Below the pieces are notes generated by a model. That model ran no database searches. It saw only the letters and a program-made list of their open reading frames with translations, and was not told the DNA's origin. The position numbers were made by a program, and so were the translations under genes. A stretch of 64,000 nucleotides of DNA from Zea mays (Eukaryota > Streptophyta > Magnoliopsida > Poales > Poaceae): contig NC_050096.1 in assembly GCF_902167145.1 (NCBI RefSeq), forward strand, positions 160,393,825 to 160,457,824, read 5' to 3'. Position 1 is the stretch's first letter. Each line of letters opens with the position of its first letter. This document shows, piece after piece, positions 59,401-64,000 of this stretch.

Positions 59401-59684
59401 ACTCACAAGAAGATGCTTTTCAAGAATTGAAGAAACGTTTGACTGAAGCACCTATACTTATTCTTCCTGATTTCACTAAAACTTTTGAAGTAGAATGTGA
59501 TGCTAGTGGGATTGGGATAGGAGGAGTTTTAATGTAACAAGGAAAACCTATAACATATTTTAGTGAAAAATTGGGAGGTGCTCAATTAAATTATTTTGTG
59601 TATGACAAAGAATTGTATGCTTTGGTCCCAACGCTTGAAACATGGAAGCACTACTTATGGCCAAAAGAGTTTGTTATTCATTCT
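56473..59684 (+). pseudogene. CRM-like gag-pol, decayed and truncated by insertion
   Basis: Gag starts at ATG 56473 (MDPNAEIEECVTM). Gag continues as KLKFTMPKFDGRSNPEDYF, EFEGYALIWWEQLL and NLRQGSFSVEEYYKEMEKAM. The zinc knuckle is CFKCGGRGHVIKECPNN (about 57596-57646), the protease site VIIDGGSCHNLTSREIVEK (about 57870), and the RT has WRMCVDCRAINNI, IDLRSGYHQIRMKTGDEWK, MPFGLTNAPSTFMRLMN and YFVDILIYNKS. The catalytic YxDD is changed to YFVD, losing the first aspartate. RNase H begins FEVECDASGIGIGG and breaks at KEFVIHS. Stops are at 56650, 57138, 58035 and 59535, with a one-base deletion near 56965. Confidence 0.88.
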
Positions 59685-61212
59685 TGTAACACCCCAAGTG
59701 TTACCATGGCTATGGCACACCTATGCACTAATGACTGTGATCACATGTGGAAGAAACTTAAGGAGAAGAGCATAAGAACCTTGGAGACCATGTATTAACC
59801 AAGAAATGTGAATGACCAAAAGCATTACCCAAGCTTTTGTGCACTTATCACCTTGGACAAGAGGGAAGTAAACCCTAGACCCCTCTTGAACCCCTATCTC
59901 CTAAAACCTTGGTTGAAAGGGGGAGATTAAGCAAATGTGCAAATCATGACCTAACCTTCGGCTAAAGTTAAGTGACATATTAATCAACAAATATAGAGAG
60001 GAAACATTGCAAAAAGACCCCTTAAGAAACCCCAAATCCATTCCTTAAGTAGAGAGAGAGCTAGAGCTTTCTAATTCTCTCTAAGTCAAAATCTACACCT
60101 AATCTAAAGATCCACCGTGTTCACCTTGTAGATGGCACCAAAACCACCTAAGTTGTATACCAAAAATGTGGCATACCACCTAAGGCACCCCCTGGAAAAA
60201 GTTGAGACCGAGCCCTTGACGTTTGACATGTCTTGGCATCACTTTTGTCGTGAAGTGGGCAGGGAGACAAGCCAGATTTGGCGTCCGCATATCTTCTGAC
60301 CTAGGGCTTATCTTCCCTTGGAACTCACATATAAGAGATAGCCATAGGTGCCAGGAAGAGGTCTGAGCCGGATTTTTGCCAAGATTCGCACGTATGCGAT
60401 CTCAGCAAGCTTTTGAACATGGGCAGAAGAACACCTCCACGTGTTCGACGCGCTCTGCACGCGCCAGAGCACGCCCTCGCCCGAACCCGCGCGCCCCGCG
60501 CCACGCCAAGCCGCGCCCACTCCTATAAATCACCCTCAGGTGACAAAAGATGTTGATTGCTAATATGCTTGCTACCATGAATGAGTAGATAGTTCATATT
60601 TAGTCTTAAGAGAGTCACACTAAAACTTGACAAAGCTAAAACTTGATTTATGAACTCAGCTAGTGCTTTTGGCTACCAAACCCCACAGCCAAACAGCTGC
60701 ATGTCTAGAGGTAGAGGAGTAGACTCCTCACACCGGGTAAGTCTAGCTAAGTATTAGTATACTCAGCCTTGCTTGTGGCATAATTTTTTACAGGTTCTTT
60801 GGAGGACATGGTTGCTGGAGTGACTTGGCCGTCCATCTTGCCACCGGGTTGGACAGTCGAGTGGTACCCCGCCTCGGCTGAGGAGGAGCATGAGGAGTGA
60901 TGGGACATGCTTCCCCATCTCTCTGTTTATTTATCATTAGTTTTATTCCGCTGCACTTCGAACAATGATGACTACTTTTGATAAAACTCTGATGATGATG
61001 TAATAAGTTAATACTCCTTAATGTATGGTTTTATGCTTTATTGTATTTGCTCTGTGACTCACCATCGAGTGAGATTGTGGTACTTGATCCTGTCAGTGGC
61101 CTCGTCGGACTAGATCCGAGGGATTGACGGGTTATTCCCATTTAAGTGTGGTCTAGCCTCTGAGGCGGGACTTAGGCACTTAAGTTGGAATAATTCGGGC
61201 AGTTCCGCAACA
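59685..61212 (+). repeat. Tekay-type 5' LTR, internally deleted
   Basis: 1,528 bp from TGTAACACCCC to GTTCCGCAACA. Compared with the 4,348-bp solo LTR it lacks about 2.8 kb between the TATA-like CCTATAAAT (about 60524) and AAGATGTTGATTGC (about 60546). The deletion takes out the presumed leader just downstream of the promoter. Confidence 0.88.
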
Positions 61213-61214
61213 GC

Positions 61215-61226
61215 TGGTATCGGAGC
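61215..61226 (+). other. Tekay-type primer-binding site
   Basis: TGGTATCGGAGC, two bases after the LTR, is close to the TGGTATCAGAGC complementary to initiator methionine tRNA. Confidence 0.85.
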
Positions 61227-61627
61227 TTGTACCACCACAGAGGAATCAATAAACTATAAATACCATCCTTTTCTAAAGTAAAACTTGATAGAAACAAATA
61301 TTGGATAGATCGTAGGACGATCAGGATAGAACTAGGACGTGAAGCCTTAGGATGATAAAGGGGTAGCTAGGTGGCTGATTGAGTAAGCCCTACAGGCTAC
61401 TATAAGGGATGGGAGTTCTTCCCTATTCCCTTTACGTTGATGTGAGGTCGTTTAGGACGAGCATGCATGCATCCTTAATTAAACTAATGGATAATTGGGT
61501 AAGAACTTTAATACAAAATGACGACCAACTAAGTACCCTAGTACCATTGTTGTAGTTAGAGAGAGGCTGAGTTGTGATTCCTTTTCTTTTTATTCTTTTT
61601 CTTTTACTTACTCTTAACTGTACACAG
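61227..61627. other. Tekay-type leader, no gene seen
   Basis: Noncoding sequence between the primer site and the extra ORF. A pyrimidine-rich CTTTTCTTTTTATTCTTTTT (about 61580) and CACAG at 61626 suggest a splice acceptor just before the ATG. Confidence 0.5.
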
Positions 61628-62497
61628 ATGACTTCTCATGGATCCTCGGACGAAGGGAATGCACTGTCCCACACTGACGGGCTTGCACGAGAGGATTTTC
61701 CCCGTATTTTGTGGGAGGTACTTCAGGGAGCCGGTTACACGACGCCTCCTCAGTACACGGTGTAGCAGTTCGAGAAGCACCGAGTGCCCCGCTGTAGGGT
61801 GAGGATGACCCTGGAGCCTCATCCCCTGCAGCCAGGCTGGCGTTCGCTGGACTCTGAGTCCTTTGGATACCGGGCTGAGGATACAATCGAGGCGATTGCT
61901 CTTCACGGATTGACCACTTTCTGCGGATTCCACCCCTTGGAGCTGTCCACTCACCCCATTGGCTTGTTCGCCGCTGAGAAGGAGGACGACCCAATGTGGA
62001 AGGACCGAGTGGAGCATGCCAAGGACATCTGGGCTATCTACCTAGGCCAGACTGCTCACTTGACGGTGCGGTGCATGAATGCCATGTATCGTCTGCAAGT
62101 GATGCGTGGTGAGGCCATGTCCCATCTGATGGCATTATTGGAGGCAACTAAGATCACCTTGGATAACAGAGAGGAGCTTGTGGTTGACTTGTCCACTGAG
62201 ATGGTGGAAAAAGACTTACAGGTGGAGCAACTGTCAAATGAGATCCAAGAGCTTGAGGAACTGGTGGGAACAAGGGAGAACCCCATCGAGGTTCTCGAGG
62301 ATCAGTTAATTAACACCCAGCAGCAGTTTGCCGAGGCTAACGAGCACCTGGATATGCATCACCAGGAGATCCAGGACATGGAGGCCAACGAGGATGTCGA
62401 CATCGAGGGAGGAGAGGAGCCTGCCTCCAGCTTGGACACTGCTGGCTCAGGGAGACCACTTTCCCCCGAGTCGAGTGTTGCCTCGTTTGCTCACTAG
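61628..62497 (+). pseudogene. extra ORF upstream of gag in the Tekay-type element
   Basis: From ATG 61628 one frame runs 289 codons, broken only by a TAG at 61763. Seen: an N-terminal globular stretch (REDFPRILWEVLQGAGYTTP ... HRVPRCRVRMTLEPHP), a middle with GFHPLELSTHPIGLFAAEKE and YLGQTAHLTVRCMNAMYRL, then a long coiled coil (EMVEKDLQVEQLSNEIQELE) and an acidic tail. The single stop is followed by CAG and could be a mutated glutamine codon. I recognise no named domain. It sits where some plant Gypsy lineages carry an additional ORF before gag. Confidence 0.7.
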
Positions 62498-62801
62498 GTC
62501 GCAGGGATAGAGTTAGAAGTTGGTGATGATAGAACTCCTCGAAGCTAGCTTAGCTTTTGCACCCTTAGGGTACTAGGCTAGGTAGAGTTGAGTCTTTTGG
62601 GCTATTGATGTGATCGCGATGAACTCTTTTGGGAGCATGGTTGATGAATGATGTCAGTCTTAATTTAAGAAGAAAAGTTTATGCCATGTGAAATCTTTTA
62701 TGATTATGCAAGAATCTATCCGTTTCGCCTTTTGACTCTTTCACCACGAGTGAACCTTGAACCTCAAAGTTGTGTTATTGAAAATATATGTGATTTTTCA
62801 G

Positions 62802-64000
62802 ATGGCTGGGAGAGCGCGTCGTGGTCAAAATGAGCGCGTTTCTCCACCACCGCCGCCGCCTCCTACTCTGCAGGAGCTGATGGCTCAGCAAAATGAGATC
62901 TTGAGACAGCTAGCTCAGCGTCAGCCACCACCTCAGCACTATGGTGGTGGTGATCATCAGCGTCACCCCGCGGCAGCCACCTACCAGGAGTTCCTCAGTA
63001 CCCAGCCACCATTGTTCACCAGGGCAAAGGACCCACTTGATGCGGATGTATGGTTGAGAGTAGTGGAATCCAAATTCCCGCTACTCCATGGAGTTTGTTC
63101 AGAGGTCACTAAGGTCAGGTTCGCCACCCAGCAGCTTCGCGGACCCGCAAGGACATGGTGGGACCATTTTCTTGCTATGCAGCCAGATGACCGAGAGGTG
63201 GAGTGGAGAGAGTTCAAGGCAGCTTTTAGGGGGCACCATATACCAGCAGGCATTATGGACCGAAAGCTCAACGAGTTTCTGGTACTCACTCAAGGGAACC
63301 GGACAGTGTTACAGTATGCTCAGGCCTTCAATGACCTGTGCCAGTATGCCGGATATCATGCAGACACGAACAAGAAGAAGAGGGACAGGTTTCGGAGGGG
63401 GCTCAGCCCTAAGCTCCGTGACCGTCTCAACACCGTCAGGGCCAACAGCTATAATGAGTTAGTCAATATGGCCATTTCTCAGGAGGATTGTATCACCGCT
63501 CGTCAGGCAGAGAAGAAAAGGAAGACCCCTGTGACAGGACCCTCAGCTCATCCACAATGCTTCAGGATTGTGTCTGAAACTCAGAACAGAGGACCTCAGC
63601 AGCAGCCAGGACGATGGGTGATCCGACCACAGCAGCACCAGCAGGCACCCAACCGCACCTAGTTTCCAGCTCAGAGGAACAATCAACAGCAGCAGCAATA
63701 TCGACAGGCCAATGACAACAGGTGTTTCACCTGTGGCAACACCGGACATTATGCCAAGAATTGCCCCAGAAACCAGCAGAGGCAGGGACAGAATGTTAAT
63801 CAGAACCAAGGCAAGAGGCAGAAGGTGCAAGTGAGGCAAGGCATGCTGAACTTCACCACCATGGATGATATTCCAGAGGGAGCACCTGTCATGACTGGTA
63901 TCTTTTCAGTTTTGAATTATCCTACTATTATTCTTTTTGATTCTGGTGCATCACATAGTTTTATCAGTGCCAAATTTAGTGCCAAGTGTCAATTGCCTTT
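62802..64000 (+). pseudogene. Tekay-type gag-protease (partial, one amber stop)
   Basis: ATG 62802 (MAGRARRGQNERVSPPPPP) opens the gag. A capsid-like domain follows (QPPLFTRAKDPLDADVWLRV, LRGPARTWWDHFLAMQ, EFKAAFRGHHIPAGIMDRKL, FNDLCQYAGYH). A TAG at 63660 follows PNRT, after which the same frame continues to the zinc knuckle CFTCGNTGHYAKNC (about 63720-63765) and the protease active site LFDSGASHSFIS (about 63930) and on to the window end. One C-to-T change at a CAG codon would explain the stop. The ATG sits just after a TTTTTCAG acceptor-like sequence. Confidence 0.88.

Larger units (their letters stand above)
36006..59684 (+). mobile_element. CRM-like chromovirus (Ty3/Gypsy), 5' portion, with Grande-like insertion
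   Basis: The 5' LTR (36006-37172), the primer-binding site and a leader are split by the Grande-like element. Gag-pol then runs 56473-59684, where a Tekay-type element interrupts RNase H. The remainder, including integrase and the 3' LTR, is outside the window. The left LTR holds a polyprotein-like C-terminal peptide, a feature of centromeric-retrotransposon (CRM) type chromoviruses in which pol runs into the 3' LTR. Lineage assignment is by motif style only. Confidence 0.75.
59685..64000 (+). mobile_element. Tekay-type chromovirus (Ty3/Gypsy), 5' portion
   Basis: An LTR (59685-61212), an initiator-tRNA-type primer site, an extra ORF and then gag-protease run off the window end. The insertion lies in the RNase H of the CRM-like element. 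The LTR belongs to the family of the solo LTR at 42476. Gag style and the CFTCGNTGHYAKNCP knuckle fit the Del/Tekay lineage. The 3' end and target duplication are not in the window; the left flank is ATTCT. Confidence 0.88.

Noticed and set aside
61215..61226. tRNA-like sequence
   Set aside because: Only the short complement of a tRNA 3' end, as expected for a primer-binding site; no cloverleaf. The same applies to 33532, 37175 and 37813.

Overview
The window is a block of nested transposable elements from a plant nuclear genome, most likely a panicoid grass in or near maize (Zea). This rests on lineage signatures: GC-rich Tat-lineage Ty3/Gypsy elements, a Grande-like Gypsy with ~625-bp LTRs and an antisense gene, Tekay-type elements with LTRs beginning TGTAACACCCC, and two CACTA (En/Spm) transposons. 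I found no ordinary host gene, rRNA, tRNA gene or CRISPR array. The only host-gene material is a captured cytochrome P450 (CYP97C-like) piece inside one CACTA element.

Layout. The outer scaffold is a decayed LINE (LINE-B) at 610-1629, 8265-8553 and 35349-36005. It reads endonuclease to reverse transcriptase once the insertions are removed. The 3' end of a second LINE (LINE-A, 1-609) abuts it on the left. LINE-B is split by three insertions: CACTA-1 (1630-8261, TSD AGA); Gypsy-1 (8554-35343, minus strand, Tat lineage, TSD GATAG); and a CRM-like chromovirus that starts at 36006 and runs past the last place I can see it (59684).

Gypsy-1 is interrupted by CACTA-2 (12223-24808, TSD CAA). CACTA-2 has an apparently intact, six-exon TNPD transposase gene and a multi-exon TNPA-like gene. 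It also carries an antisense CYP97C fragment, a Tourist-like MITE and scrambled Copia pieces. The CRM-like element is interrupted inside its primer-binding site by the Grande-like element (37187-55535). That element is itself interrupted by a 4.35-kb Tekay-type solo LTR (42476-46823, TSD ATCAT). The CRM-like RNase H region is interrupted by a Tekay-type element (59685 to the window end) whose LTR is a 1.53-kb deletion version of the same LTR family.

How the parts relate. Each element carries, or once carried, its own mobility genes. Most are inactivated, and nearly all in-frame stops in the retrotransposons look like C-to-T changes at CAG or CGA codons, as expected for heavily methylated heterochromatin. 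The points most worth a second look are the coding-competent CACTA-2 with its captured carotenoid-hydroxylase fragment, the intron-containing antisense gene and separate antisense promoter of the Grande-like element, and the identical amber codon at the Gag-Pro/Pol boundary of two different Tat elements.
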